This document shows, piece by piece, positions 26,516-35,462 of a stretch of 58,406 bases of DNA. Location of the stretch: assembly GCA_030758115.1 (NCBI GenBank), contig JANREX010000073.1, forward strand, positions 26,265 through 84,670, in the 5' to 3' direction. The position numbers were made by a program, and so were the translations under genes. This DNA comes from Paracoccaceae bacterium. GTDB taxonomy: Bacteria > Pseudomonadota > Alphaproteobacteria > Rhodobacterales > Rhodobacteraceae. Below the pieces are notes generated by a model, which worked only from the letters and a program-made list of their open reading frames with translations, was not told the DNA's origin and ran no database searches. Each line of letters begins with the position of its first letter. The first letter of the stretch is position 1.

Positions 26516-27499
26516 ATGACTTGGCTTGCATCATCCGTAATGGGTCGGCGCGGCGTTGCGCGGGCGCAAGAAGGTGCCACACATTTCCTGAGCGAGGCCG
26601 CACAGGGACAGTTCCATTACGTCTATGGGCCCTATGCCGATCCGGTCATGCACATCGCGCCGGGCGATGTGGTCGCGGTCGAAACACTCGATGCCTTCGG
26701 CGGTGCGGTCAAGACCGAGGACGATCTGCCCTCCAAGGTGCTGAACATGCCCTTCGTGAACCCGCAGAACGGCCCCATCGCGGTCGAGGGCGCGCAAAAG
26801 GGCGATGTGCTGGCCGTCCATATCAAAAGCCTGCTGCCGCGCGGTCCGCAACCTGCGGGCACCACGGCGCTGATCCCCGATTTCGGCGGGCTTGTGGCCA
26901 GCAGCCTGACCCATCTGAACGCCCCGATCACCGAGCGCGTCAAGAAGATGGAGGTCACCCCCGATGGCGTGAAATTCTCGGACCGGATCACCCTGCCCTA
27001 CGAGCCTTTCGTGGGCACCATGGGTGTCTCGCCCGAGCTTGAGGCGATCTCGTCCCTCGTGCCCGACTACTATGGCGGCAACATGGATCTGCCCGATGTG
27101 GCCCCCGGTGCGGTGATCTATTTCCCCGTGCAGCGCGACGGCGGCTATTTCTTCATCGGGGATTGCCATGGTCGGCAGGGCGATGGCGAATTGTGCGGCG
27201 TGGCGGTGGAAATCCCCGCCACGGTGACGGTGCAGATCGACCTGATCAAAGGCTGGTCCATCCCCGGTGTGCGGCTTGAGACCGAGGATTTCATCATGGC
27301 CGTGGGCAGCGCGCGCCCGATGGAGGATGCCGCGCGCATGGCCTATCGCGACCTGATCCGCTGGATGGTCGATGATTACGGGTTCGAGGAATCCGAGGCC
27401 TATTTCCTGGCGACACAGGCGGGAAAGATGCGCGTCGGCAATATGGTGGACCCGAAATATTCGCTGGGCGCCTCGATGCTCAAGAAATACCTGGCCTGA
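26516..27499 (+). CDS. Acetamidase/formamidase family protein
   Basis: 327 residues of the FmdA/AmdA acetamidase/formamidase family, which hydrolyses short amides to acid and ammonia. Visible features are HIAPGDVVAVETLDAFGG near the N-terminus, MPFVNPQNGPIAVEGAQKGDVLAVHI, and the metal/active-site region YFFIGDCHGRQGDGELCG. The ATG at 26516 follows AAAGGGG. An SDR follows 29 bp later. It is divergent from the GntR-led peptide operon and shares its regulatory region. Confidence 0.9.
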   Translation: MTWLASSVMGRRGVARAQEGATHFLSEAAQGQFHYVYGPYADPVMHIAPGDVVAVETLDAFGGAVKTEDDLPSKVLNMPFVNPQNGPIAVEGAQKGDVLAVHIKSLLPRGPQPAGTTALIPDFGGLVASSLTHLNAPITERVKKMEVTPDGVKFSDRITLPYEPFVGTMGVSPELEAISSLVPDYYGGNMDLPDVAPGAVIYFPVQRDGGYFFIGDCHGRQGDGELCGVAVEIPATVTVQIDLIKGWSIPGVRLETEDFIMAVGSARPMEDAARMAYRDLIRWMVDDYGFEESEAYFLATQAGKMRVGNMVDPKYSLGASMLKKYLA

Positions 27500-27528
27500 G
27501 GCCAATCGGAACAAGGGAGAACGACAAG

Positions 27529-28290
27529 ATGGATCTGGGATTGAAGGGCAAGCGCGTGCTGGTCACGGGCGGCACCAAGGGCATCGGCCTGCAATGCGCC
27601 GAGATTTTCGCGGCCGAGGGCGCGGCCGTGTCGGTCTGCGCGCGCGATGCGACCGGCGTGACCGCCACGGTCGAGGCGCTCAAGGCGAAGGGTGCCAATG
27701 CCTTTGGCCGCGCCGTCGATGTGTCCAACGCCCATGCGCTGAAAGCATGGGTGCAGGACAGCGCCGCCGCCCTGGGCGGGATCGACATCGTGGTGGCGAA
27801 CGTATCCGCGCTGGCCGTTTCCGATGACGAGGCCGCTTGGCAGGCGGGATACGAGACGGACATGATGCATTCGGTTCGCCTGGTGAATGCCGCCATGCCA
27901 TGGCTTGAGAAATCGGATGCCGCTTCGATCACGCTGATCTCCAGCGTGTCGGGACGCGAGGTCGATTTCACCGGCCCCGCCTATGGCGCCTTCAAGGCCG
28001 CACTGGTCCATTACGCGCAAGGCTTGGCGATGAAGCTGGCGCCCAAGGGTATCCGCGCCAATACCGTATCGCCGGGCAACACCTATTTCGAGGGCGGCAT
28101 CTGGCAGTCCATTGAAAAGAACAACCCCGCGCTTTTCTCGGAGGCGCTGGGGATGAACCCGATGGGCCGCATGGCCCGCCCCGAGGAAATCGCGCGCGGC
28201 GTGGTGTTCCTGGCCTCGCCGGCGTCCAGCTTCACCAGCGGCACCAACCTGGTGATCGACGGTGCGCTGACCAAGGGCGTGCAGCTGTAA
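27529..28290 (+). CDS. SDR family oxidoreductase
   Basis: 253-residue short-chain dehydrogenase. Cofactor motif VTGGTKGIG, catalytic serine region LISSVSG, the YGAFKAA Tyr/Lys motif, and a C-terminal TSGTNLVIDGALTKG. The glycine motif and the NVSALAVS segment (in place of NNAG) place it in the 3-oxoacyl-ACP reductase-like group. The start has AAGGGAG upstream. It forms a two-gene operon with the acetamidase; its substrate is unknown. Confidence 0.9.
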   Translation: MDLGLKGKRVLVTGGTKGIGLQCAEIFAAEGAAVSVCARDATGVTATVEALKAKGANAFGRAVDVSNAHALKAWVQDSAAALGGIDIVVANVSALAVSDDEAAWQAGYETDMMHSVRLVNAAMPWLEKSDAASITLISSVSGREVDFTGPAYGAFKAALVHYAQGLAMKLAPKGIRANTVSPGNTYFEGGIWQSIEKNNPALFSEALGMNPMGRMARPEEIARGVVFLASPASSFTSGTNLVIDGALTKGVQL

Positions 28291-28296
28291 GCGCGC

Positions 28297-28593
28297 TTAC
28301 TTTTCGAAGGCTTCCGGCCCTGTCACCACGGTGGCGGGGCCGTCCAGAAGATGCCCTGCGGCGGCAAAAAAGCCCTGCGATCCCGCGCCGTTATTGTGCC
28401 GGTCCATCGCCGCGTGGTCGGCAAAGCGTTCGTGGGTCACGAAAACGCAAGGATCATCGGCGGATTGGGTGACGAAAAAGCTGGCCGTGTCCGGCTCATG
28501 CGCGCGGACATAATCGCCCACCTTCAACAGCTCCGCCTTGACGGTGTCCTCATGCCCCTTCTGGGCGCGCAATATCGCGGTCAGGGTGAACAT
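28297..28593 (-). CDS. Antibiotic biosynthesis monooxygenase (ABM/YgiN-like) family protein
   Basis: 98-residue ferredoxin-like dimeric alpha-beta barrel protein, starting MFTLTAILRAQKGHEDTVKAELL, with the typical FFVTQSADDPCVFVTHERFADHAAMDRH core. Such proteins act as small oxygenases or isomerases without cofactor, or as accessory proteins. It follows the CoA ligase by 26 bp and is the last gene of the amide-transporter operon. The start has AAGGAAAG. Confidence 0.85.
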   Translation of the reverse strand: MFTLTAILRAQKGHEDTVKAELLKVGDYVRAHEPDTASFFVTQSADDPCVFVTHERFADHAAMDRHNNGAGSQGFFAAAGHLLDGPATVVTGPEAFEK

Positions 28594-28619
28594 CGGTCTT
28601 TCCTTTCCTGATCAGGCGG

Positions 28620-30332
28620 TCAGGCGGTCAGGCCCAGATCGGCCATCATCTTGTCGCGCATGATGAATTTCTGCGGCTTGCCGGTCACGGTCATCGGCAT
28701 CTCGGCCACGAAGCGCACGTAGCGCGGCACCTTGTAATGGGCGATCTTGCCCCGACACCAGTCGCGCAAACCCTCTTCGGTCATCACGGCGCCGGGGCGC
28801 AGGATGATCCAGACCGCAACCTCCTCGCCGTATTTCGGATCAGGCAGGCCAAAGACCTGCGCCTGCGAAATATCGGGATGGGTCGTCAGGAATTCCTCGA
28901 TCTCGGCGGGATAGACGTTTTCGCCGCCACGGATGAGCATGTCCTTGGACCGTCCCGTGATCCGGCAATAGCCCTCGGCGTCGATGGTGGCCAGATCCCC
29001 GGTATGCATCCAGCCGCGCCGGATCGCCTCGGCGGTGCGTTCGGGATCGTTCCAATAGCCTTTCATCACCAGATAGCCGCGCGTCAGCAATTCACCCTGC
29101 TGGCCGATCGGCAGCGTATGCCCGTCGGGGCCGACCACCTTGCATTCGGCATGGGGCTGAATCCGCCCCACGGTGGATACGCGGCGATCCACCGGATCGT
29201 CCACGGCGGATTGGAACGAGATCGGGCTGGTTTCGGTCATGCCGTAACCGATGGTGATCTGGCGGCAATGCATCCGCTCCATCACCCGGCGCATCAGGGG
29301 TTCGGGACAAGGTGCCCCCGCCATGATGCCGGTGCGCAGGCTGCGCATGTCGAAACTGTCAAAGTCCGGGTGATCCAGCATCGCCTGGAACATCGTCGGC
29401 ACACCATGCAGCGCGGCGCAGCCTTCGGCGTCGATGGCGGCCAGCGTGTCGCGCGCGTCAAAAGCCTCGCCGGGGATGACCATCTTCGCGCCATAGGAGC
29501 AGGCCGCCAGATTGCCCAGCACCATGCCGAAGCAATGGTAGAAGGGCACCGGGATGCACAGCCCCTCGCCCGGTTGCAGCCGCATGGCGCGCGCGGTGGA
29601 AATCGCGTTGTTGACGATGTTGCGATGGCTCAGCGTGGCGCCCTTGGGCGCGCCGGTGGTGCCGGATGTGAACTGGATGTTGATCGCGTCATCGGGATGC
29701 AGGCTGGCGCTGATCGCGTCCAGCCGCGCGCGCACCGCGCGGTTGCCCCGCTCCATCAATTCCTCGAACGCCAGCGCGCCGGGGCGCGGCTTGGGCCCCA
29801 TCTGCACCACCGCGCGCAGCTTGGGCAGGCGCTTGGCGTGCAACCGGCCCGGCGGGCACTGGGCCATTTCGGGCGCAAGTTCCGCCAGCATCGCCATGTA
29901 GTCCGAGGTCTTGAACTGCGGCGCCACGATCAGGCAGGACACACCCGCCTTGTTCAGCGCATAATCCAGCTCTGAGGTGCGATAGGCCGGGTTGATCGTC
30001 ACAAGGATCGCGCCGATCCGGGCGGTCGCGAATTGCGCCAGCAGCCATTCGGGCCGGTTCGGCGACCAGATGCCGACGCGATCGCCCTTGTAGACCCCGA
30101 TCGACAGCAGGCCCGCCGCCAGCCGGTCGATCAGCCGGGAAAATTCGTCATAGCTCCAGCGGTCACCGGTCTGGCGGAACACCGCCGCCGTTCTTGGCCC
30201 GTGACGGCGCACCACCTCGGCCAGAAAGGCGGGGATCGTCGCCTCGATCAGCGGGCGATCGGTGCCGCCCGCCACATGCGACAGCCCGTTTGCGGGGCGG
30301 ATGCCCGGCCGCGATGTGACCCTTGCCGACAT
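28620..30332 (-). CDS. AMP-binding acyl-CoA synthetase
   Basis: 570-residue adenylate-forming ligase. P-loop [16 protein letters not shown], the YGMTETSP motif, [13 protein letters not shown], the hinge [17 protein letters not shown] and the catalytic C-terminal lysine in VTGKPQKF are all present. It activates a carboxylic acid to its CoA thioester. The start at 30332 ([10 protein letters not shown]) lies 20 bp after the amidase stop. In this operon the acid is plausibly the product of the amidase encoded just upstream (inference). Confidence 0.93.
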   Translation of the reverse strand: MSARVTSRPGIRPANGLSHVAGGTDRPLIEATIPAFLAEVVRRHGPRTAAVFRQTGDRWSYDEFSRLIDRLAAGLLSIGVYKGDRVGIWSPNRPEWLLAQFATARIGAILVTINPAYRTSELDYALNKAGVSCLIVAPQFKTSDYMAMLAELAPEMAQCPPGRLHAKRLPKLRAVVQMGPKPRPGALAFEELMERGNRAVRARLDAISASLHPDDAINIQFTSGTTGAPKGATLSHRNIVNNAISTARAMRLQPGEGLCIPVPFYHCFGMVLGNLAACSYGAKMVIPGEAFDARDTLAAIDAEGCAALHGVPTMFQAMLDHPDFDSFDMRSLRTGIMAGAPCPEPLMRRVMERMHCRQITIGYGMTETSPISFQSAVDDPVDRRVSTVGRIQPHAECKVVGPDGHTLPIGQQGELLTRGYLVMKGYWNDPERTAEAIRRGWMHTGDLATIDAEGYCRITGRSKDMLIRGGENVYPAEIEEFLTTHPDISQAQVFGLPDPKYGEEVAVWIILRPGAVMTEEGLRDWCRGKIAHYKVPRYVRFVAEMPMTVTGKPQKFIMRDKMMADLGLTA

Positions 30333-30352
30333 GTCTGCGTTCCAGTTCCGTC

Positions 30353-32752
30353 TTACATCTTGCGCCAGTCGCCGGCCTGTTCGAAGGCCCCCGCCGCGCG
30401 GTAGATCGTGCTTTCCTCGTAGCGCCGTCCGATCAGCTGCAGACCGATGGGCAGACCGTCGGACATGCCGCAGGGGATCGACATCGCCGGATGGCCCGTC
30501 ACGTCGAAGGGCGATGTATTGGGCAGCATCTCGAACGCGCGCTGCGTCCACAGCGCCAGCGACGCATCGGCCGGCGGCAGCGGCGTGGCCTTCATCGGCG
30601 TCGTGGGCATCAGCAACAGGTCATACGAGGCCAGCACCTTGTTGTATTCCTCGCGCAGCTGCCGCGCCAGGTTTTGCGCCTTGGCGTAATAGCGCCCGCG
30701 CGTGTGCTTGAGGTGATACTGGCCCACGAACATGGAAATCTTCAGCGTGTCGGACAGTTCGTCCGCGCGGCTGCGCCAGTTGGAGTGATAATCCAGCAGC
30801 GAGGTGGTATAGAGCCCCTCCCAGCCGGTGCCAAAGCCATTGCCCAGCATCATCTGGTTGGTCAGACCCTCCAGCCCGATGGGCGTCCAGATCGCAGGCC
30901 CATGCAGGTGCCAGGGGATCGAAATCTCGTCCACCGTGGCGCCCAGACGGCGGAACATCTCGGCCCCTGCGCGGACGGATGCATCGACATCCGCCTCGGA
31001 TTGCGGATGCCCGAAGCCTTCCTTGACCACGCCGATCCGCAGGCCCGAGACACCCCGACTGACCGAGGCGGTGTATTTGTCCGTGCGCACGTCATACTGG
31101 CGCGGGTCCAGACCGTCGGCGCCCGCGATCACCTCAAGCATCAGGGCGTTGTCCATGACGTTCTGGGTCATCGGGCCGGTGTGGTCGATCGTGTTCTCGA
31201 TCGGCATGATGCCGGAATAGGGCACAAGCCCGTGGGTGGGTTTCATCCCGTAGACACCGCAGAAGGACGCGGGCATGCGGATGGAACCACCCTGATCGCC
31301 GCCGATGGCCATGTCCACCAATCCGGCCCCCACCAGAGCGCCGGAACCGGAAGACGATCCGCCCGCGGAATATCCATGCTTGTGCGGGTTGTGCACCGCG
31401 CCCGTCGCATTGGTGTGGCTGCCGCCCGACAAGCAGAAATATTCGCAATGCGCCTTGCCCACGATGGTCGCACCCGCATCCAGCAGCCGCGTCACGATGG
31501 TGGCGTCGATATCGGGCGTATACCCCTTGAGGGTCGATGCCCCGTTCATCATCGGCACGCCCGCAAGGCACACGTTATCCTTGAGCGCGATGGACCGCCC
31601 CAGCAGCGGACCGCGCGGCGCGCCCTTGATATCGGTCTTCACGTACCAGGCGTTCATCGGGTTCTCGTCCGGCGTCGGCCGATACCCCGAGGTGCGCGGA
31701 TACAGGACAGGCGGCAGGTAATCGGGCAGCGCATCCACGATGTCATAGGCATCCAGCGTGCCCTGCATCACGTCCAGGAATTCCTGCACCCGCGCATCCG
31801 ACATATGCATGCCCAGTTCTTCCACGATTGCCTTCATCTGCGAATGGGTCGGGCGCTGGACGGTCATGTAGGACATCCTTTCTTGCAACGGTGCCGGGGT
31901 GGCGGGTCTTTGGAGGGGCGCTGCGGCGCCCGGTCTCTGGGTCGGGGCCTGCGCTGTCGGTGCTGGTGTTGGTGGTGGTGCGGCCTTGGCCGGTTTGAAG
32001 GCCGACATGCCGCCCGAGGCGGGCTTGCCACTGCCGCCCCCTGCGCCCAGGCCGGTGAATTCCTCGATCAGCGCAGGGTCGGCGGCTTCCGAGCCGGACA
32101 CCTCGCCCATGATCTTGCCCTTCTGGATCAGCAGAACGCGATCCGACAGGGCGGTGATGAAATCAAGGCTCTGCTCGACCAGCACGATGCTCAGCCCCTC
32201 GCGGCGGTTGAGCTCTTTCAGCAGGTCGATGATCTCGTCGATGATCGAGGGCTGGATGCCCTCGGTCGGCTCGTCCAGCAGGATCAGGTCCGGCTCGGAC
32301 ACAAGGCAGCGGGCCAGCGCCAGCAATTGCTGCTCGCCCCCCGACAGTGCGCCGCCGTCACGCTCCAGCAGGCGTTCAAGACGGGGGAAATCCGCCAGAA
32401 CCCTGTCGATGGCGGTATCTTCATCCATGTCATGCGCCGCGATCCCCATCCGCAGGTTGTCGCGCACACTGAGATTGGGAAAGATCCCCCTGCCCTGCGG
32501 CACATAGCCGATGCCCAGTTGCGCGCGCCCCGATGACCGCTGCCGCCCGATATCCTGCCCGTCGAAAACCATGCTCCCGCCCGAGGCCGGAATGATCCCC
32601 ATCAGCGTCTTGAGCAGCGTGGACTTGCCCATGCCGTTATGGCCCAGAATGCCAAGGATCTCGCCATCGTTCACCGACAGGTCGATGCCATGCAGCACCG
32701 GCACGCGGCCATAACCCGCGCGCAGCCCGGATACTTTCAACAGCGCGCTCAT
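30353..32752 (-). CDS. In-frame fusion: UrtE/LivF-type ABC ATPase plus amidase-signature amidase
   Basis: One uninterrupted 799-codon frame. Residues 1-235 are a complete branched-chain/urea-type ATPase: Walker [10 protein letters not shown] (37-45), signature LSGGE (136-140), Walker [11 protein letters not shown] (156-165). Residues 236-292 are a Gly-, then Pro/Ala-rich linker. Residues 296-799 are a full-length amidase with the Lys-Ser-Ser triad K391 (IALKDN), S466 (AGGSSSGS) and S490 ([12 protein letters not shown]). No stop codon separates the halves. The amidase also has a good internal ribosome binding site and ATG at 31867 ([10 protein letters not shown]), so a free amidase may be made too. 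The ATPase overlaps the preceding ATPase gene by 4 bp. A sequencing error removing a stop is the main alternative. Confidence 0.88.
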   Translation of the reverse strand: MSALLKVSGLRAGYGRVPVLHGIDLSVNDGEILGILGHNGMGKSTLLKTLMGIIPASGGSMVFDGQDIGRQRSSGRAQLGIGYVPQGRGIFPNLSVRDNLRMGIAAHDMDEDTAIDRVLADFPRLERLLERDGGALSGGEQQLLALARCLVSEPDLILLDEPTEGIQPSIIDEIIDLLKELNRREGLSIVLVEQSLDFITALSDRVLLIQKGKIMGEVSGSEAADPALIEEFTGLGAGGGSGKPASGGMSAFKPAKAAPPPTPAPTAQAPTQRPGAAAPLQRPATPAPLQERMSYMTVQRPTHSQMKAIVEELGMHMSDARVQEFLDVMQGTLDAYDIVDALPDYLPPVLYPRTSGYRPTPDENPMNAWYVKTDIKGAPRGPLLGRSIALKDNVCLAGVPMMNGASTLKGYTPDIDATIVTRLLDAGATIVGKAHCEYFCLSGGSHTNATGAVHNPHKHGYSAGGSSSGSGALVGAGLVDMAIGGDQGGSIRMPASFCGVYGMKPTHGLVPYSGIMPIENTIDHTGPMTQNVMDNALMLEVIAGADGLDPRQYDVRTDKYTASVSRGVSGLRIGVVKEGFGHPQSEADVDASVRAGAEMFRRLGATVDEISIPWHLHGPAIWTPIGLEGLTNQMMLGNGFGTGWEGLYTTSLLDYHSNWRSRADELSDTLKISMFVGQYHLKHTRGRYYAKAQNLARQLREEYNKVLASYDLLLMPTTPMKATPLPPADASLALWTQRAFEMLPNTSPFDVTGHPAMSIPCGMSDGLPIGLQLIGRRYEESTIYRAAGAFEQAGDWRKM
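31865..31881 (-). promoter_or_regulatory. Internal ribosome binding site and start for a stand-alone amidase
   Basis: AAAGGA (31876-31881 on the - strand) lies eight bases before an in-frame ATG at 31865-31867, inside the Pro/Ala-rich linker region of the fused gene. The downstream residues [10 protein letters not shown] look like a natural amidase N-terminus. It indicates that the fusion is recent or that both fused and free amidase are produced. Confidence 0.6.
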
Positions 32753-33477
32753 GCCCGATGCCCCAGATAGACTTCGCGGGCGCGCTTGTCGGCGGAAATC
32801 GCCTCCATCGTATCCTCCATCAGGATGCCGCCCTCATGAAACAGCGTCACCGTGCGCGAGATCATGCGGATGAACTGCATGTCATGTTCCACAACGATCA
32901 GGGCCGATGTCTTGTTGATCTCCTCGATCAACTCGGCGGTGCGGTAGGTTTCCTCGTGGGTCATGCCGGCGGCAGGCTCGTCCAGCAGCACAAGCCACGG
33001 CTCGGCGGCGACGACCATGCCCAGTTCGACCCATTGGCGCTGCCCATGGGCCAGCCGCCCCACCAGGGTGCGGCGGATATCGCCCAGCTTCAGCCGCTCG
33101 ATGGTTTCAGCCGTCAGCACGCGGGCGCGCGCATCGCCGTGCCAGCGCCGCGCGGACAGCCAGATGTTTTCCTCAGCGGTCAGACCGTCAAAGACATTGG
33201 GCACCTGCGTCTTGATGCCGACCCCCAGGCTTGCCACCTGGAAAGGCTCGGCGCCCGTCATCTCCTGTCCGCGGATCAACACCTCGCCCGATGTGGGGAC
33301 AAGCTGTCCGGTCAGGCATTTGAAGAAGGTCGACTTTCCCGCGCCATTCGGCCCGATCAGGCAGCGCAATTCCCGGTCGAACAGGGTGAAATCCACCTGG
33401 TCCACCGCGCGCACACCGCCGAAATGCATGCACAGGTCACGGGTCTCGACCACCACATCGCCGCGTTGCCGTGTCAT
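32749..33477 (-). CDS. ABC transporter ATP-binding protein, UrtD/LivG type
   Basis: 242 residues. Walker A GPNGAGKST (42-50); the signature is AHGQRQWVELG in place of LSGGQ, characteristic of UrtD proteins of urea and short-chain amide importers; Walker B WLVLLDEPAAGM. It overlaps both neighbours by 4 bp (ATGA), so it is translated in step with the permease and the fused ATPase. It is one of the two ATPases of the transporter. Confidence 0.93.
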   Translation of the reverse strand: MTRQRGDVVVETRDLCMHFGGVRAVDQVDFTLFDRELRCLIGPNGAGKSTFFKCLTGQLVPTSGEVLIRGQEMTGAEPFQVASLGVGIKTQVPNVFDGLTAEENIWLSARRWHGDARARVLTAETIERLKLGDIRRTLVGRLAHGQRQWVELGMVVAAEPWLVLLDEPAAGMTHEETYRTAELIEEINKTSALIVVEHDMQFIRMISRTVTLFHEGGILMEDTMEAISADKRAREVYLGHRA

Positions 33478-34517
33478 TGGCTGCCCTCCGCCCGGCTGCC
33501 GCGCCGCCGCCGTGCCCGCGTGGGCGCCTTCTTGCGACGGGCATTGACCCAGTCGATGATCGTGGGGGCGACGCCCTTGGGCACCAGCAGCACGAAGATG
33601 ATCAGGATGACGCCCAGCACCAGATTGTTGTTCAGCACGCTCTGCCCGCCAAGCGCCGCGGTCAGATAGAACAGCGCGAAGGTCGCACCGATCGGCCCGA
33701 TCAGCGTGCCGCGCCCGCCCACGATCACCCAGATGATCGTCAGCGCCGCGTTGTAGAGGTTGAACACATCCGGCGTGATCCGCCCGACGCCGTTGCAGAA
33801 CAGCACACCGCCGATGGCGGCGATACCGGCGCCGATGGTGAAGATGCCCAGCTTGTAGAGGCGCGTGTCATAACCCAGAAGTTCGGCGCGCAGTTCGTTC
33901 TCGCGGATCGCCACGCAGACCCGGCCGAACTTGGTGTTCACCAGCCAGCCCACGAAGACATAGCACAGGATCAGCGCCGCCATCGCCACGTAGAAGACCT
34001 GTTCGGGAAAGAGAAAGGATGTCGGGTTCCACGGCAGGTTGATGGGCGGTGACGACACACCGTTGAAACCACCCAGCAGCGCATTGCCGATCTTGTATTC
34101 CGGCCCCGAGGTGCGCCGGATCAGCGAGAAGAAGATCAAGGTCACGGTCAGGGTGATCACGCCCAGATAGACGTCGGACACCCGGCCATAGAAGATGAAA
34201 TATCCCAGCGCCGCCGCGAAGGCCGAGGTGACAAGCACCGACATCAGGATCGCCCAGGTCGAGCCGCCGAAATTGATCGCAGAGATCGTGTAGACATAGG
34301 CGCCAAGCCCGAAAAAGGCGACCTGCCCGAAGCACAGGATGCCGCCATAGCCCCAGATCAGCGCAAGGCTCAGCGCCAGAACCGCCAGCGCAATCGCCGT
34401 GGTCAGGTTGATGATGGTGAAAAGCTGCAGCACGCTTGGGGCTGCGAACATGAAGATCACACCCAGCAGGGCATAGAAGAAGGTCGGGCGCATCTGGCGC
34501 AACATGCCGCTGTTCAT
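33474..34517 (-). CDS. ABC transporter permease, UrtC/LivM type
   Basis: 347-residue inner-membrane protein with about ten hydrophobic helices, including SLALIWGYGGILCFGQVAFFGLG near residue 50, a standard UrtC/LivM motif, and IAAIGGVLFCNGVGRITP in the second half. The C-terminus is strongly basic (RRKKAPTRARRRRG). It overlaps the flanking permease and ATPase genes by 4 bp each. It forms the channel together with the UrtB-like partner. Confidence 0.92.
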   Translation of the reverse strand: MNSGMLRQMRPTFFYALLGVIFMFAAPSVLQLFTIINLTTAIALAVLALSLALIWGYGGILCFGQVAFFGLGAYVYTISAINFGGSTWAILMSVLVTSAFAAALGYFIFYGRVSDVYLGVITLTVTLIFFSLIRRTSGPEYKIGNALLGGFNGVSSPPINLPWNPTSFLFPEQVFYVAMAALILCYVFVGWLVNTKFGRVCVAIRENELRAELLGYDTRLYKLGIFTIGAGIAAIGGVLFCNGVGRITPDVFNLYNAALTIIWVIVGGRGTLIGPIGATFALFYLTAALGGQSVLNNNLVLGVILIIFVLLVPKGVAPTIIDWVNARRKKAPTRARRRRGSRAEGSQ

Positions 34518-35383
34518 AGCGATTTCCGGAAGAAGCGGCCCGTGATCCCGCGCGGCATGAGGCGCAGCAGGATGATGGCGGCCAGAAGAAGCGCGATCTC
34601 ACCAAAGGTGGATCCCACGATGAAAGAGAAGATGCCGTTCAACCCGCCCAGCAGGATGGATCCCGCCGTGGTGCCCGCCAGGATCGCGGAGCCGCCCGAA
34701 ATCACGGTGATGAAGGCCTTGGCGATATAGGTGGCACCAATCGTGGGCAGAACACCCGTCATCGGCGCCAGCAGCCCGCCCGCAAGGCCGGACACGGCCG
34801 CGCCCAGTCCGAAGGTGATCATGTAGATCTTGCTGGTCGACACCCCCAGCGCCGAGGCCATCTCGGCGTTCTGCATGGTGCCGCGCGCCAGCAGGCCAAG
34901 CTTGGTAAAGCGCAGGGTCAGCCAGACAAGGATCAGCAGCACGATGGTGATCAGGATCAGGAACAGCTCATAGCCGGATGCGGAATAGGTCCCGATCTGG
35001 ATCGCCCCCAACGGTGGCGCCACGGTGGTCGCGGTCGAGGCCCCGAAGATCGAGGTCACAAGCCCCACCAGCAGCAGCGACAGCCCCCATGTGGCCAGCA
35101 GCGTATCCACCATGCGCCCGTAAAGCCAACGGATCAGCAGACGCTCCACGATGACGCCGATGATGCCCACGACCAGTGGCGCAAGGATCAGCATGGCTAC
35201 CCAGATGTTGACGCCCGCATTGGTCGCCACCACGACCGTATAGCCGCCCAGCATCAGGAATTCGCCATGCGCAAGGTTGATCACGCGCATCATGCCGAAG
35301 ATGATCGCAAGGCCCAGGCTGATCAGCGCCAGGTTTGCGATAACGTAGGCCAGTTGCAGGCCGATCGCAGCCACGAGATCCAA
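34514..35383 (-). CDS. ABC transporter permease, UrtB/LivH type
   Basis: 289-residue inner-membrane permease. It has the LivH-family start (LQLAYVIANLALISLGLAIIFGMMRVINLAHGEFLMLGGY) and a later LAGGLLAPMTGVLPTIGATYIAKAFITVISGG segment. It is the second gene of the operon and is separated from the binding-protein gene by a 79-bp gap containing a strong hairpin. Order SBP-UrtB-UrtC-UrtD-UrtE matches urea/amide importers. Confidence 0.93.
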   Translation of the reverse strand: MDLVAAIGLQLAYVIANLALISLGLAIIFGMMRVINLAHGEFLMLGGYTVVVATNAGVNIWVAMLILAPLVVGIIGVIVERLLIRWLYGRMVDTLLATWGLSLLLVGLVTSIFGASTATTVAPPLGAIQIGTYSASGYELFLILITIVLLILVWLTLRFTKLGLLARGTMQNAEMASALGVSTSKIYMITFGLGAAVSGLAGGLLAPMTGVLPTIGATYIAKAFITVISGGSAILAGTTAGSILLGGLNGIFSFIVGSTFGEIALLLAAIILLRLMPRGITGRFFRKSL

Positions 35384-35411
35384 GGGGCTCTCCGTTTCGG
35401 TTCAGGGTTGC

Positions 35412-35433
35412 GCCGGGGTCGCGGGACCCCGGC
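35412..35433 (-). promoter_or_regulatory. Intercistronic stem-loop after the amide-transporter binding-protein gene
   Basis: GCCGGGGTC-GCGG-GACCCCGGC is a perfect 9-bp stem in the gap between the binding protein and first permease. It has no T tract. It probably stabilises the upstream message and lowers downstream expression. Confidence 0.6.
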
Positions 35434-35462
35434 GGCAGGGTCAGTTCAGCAGCGGGTCGGGA

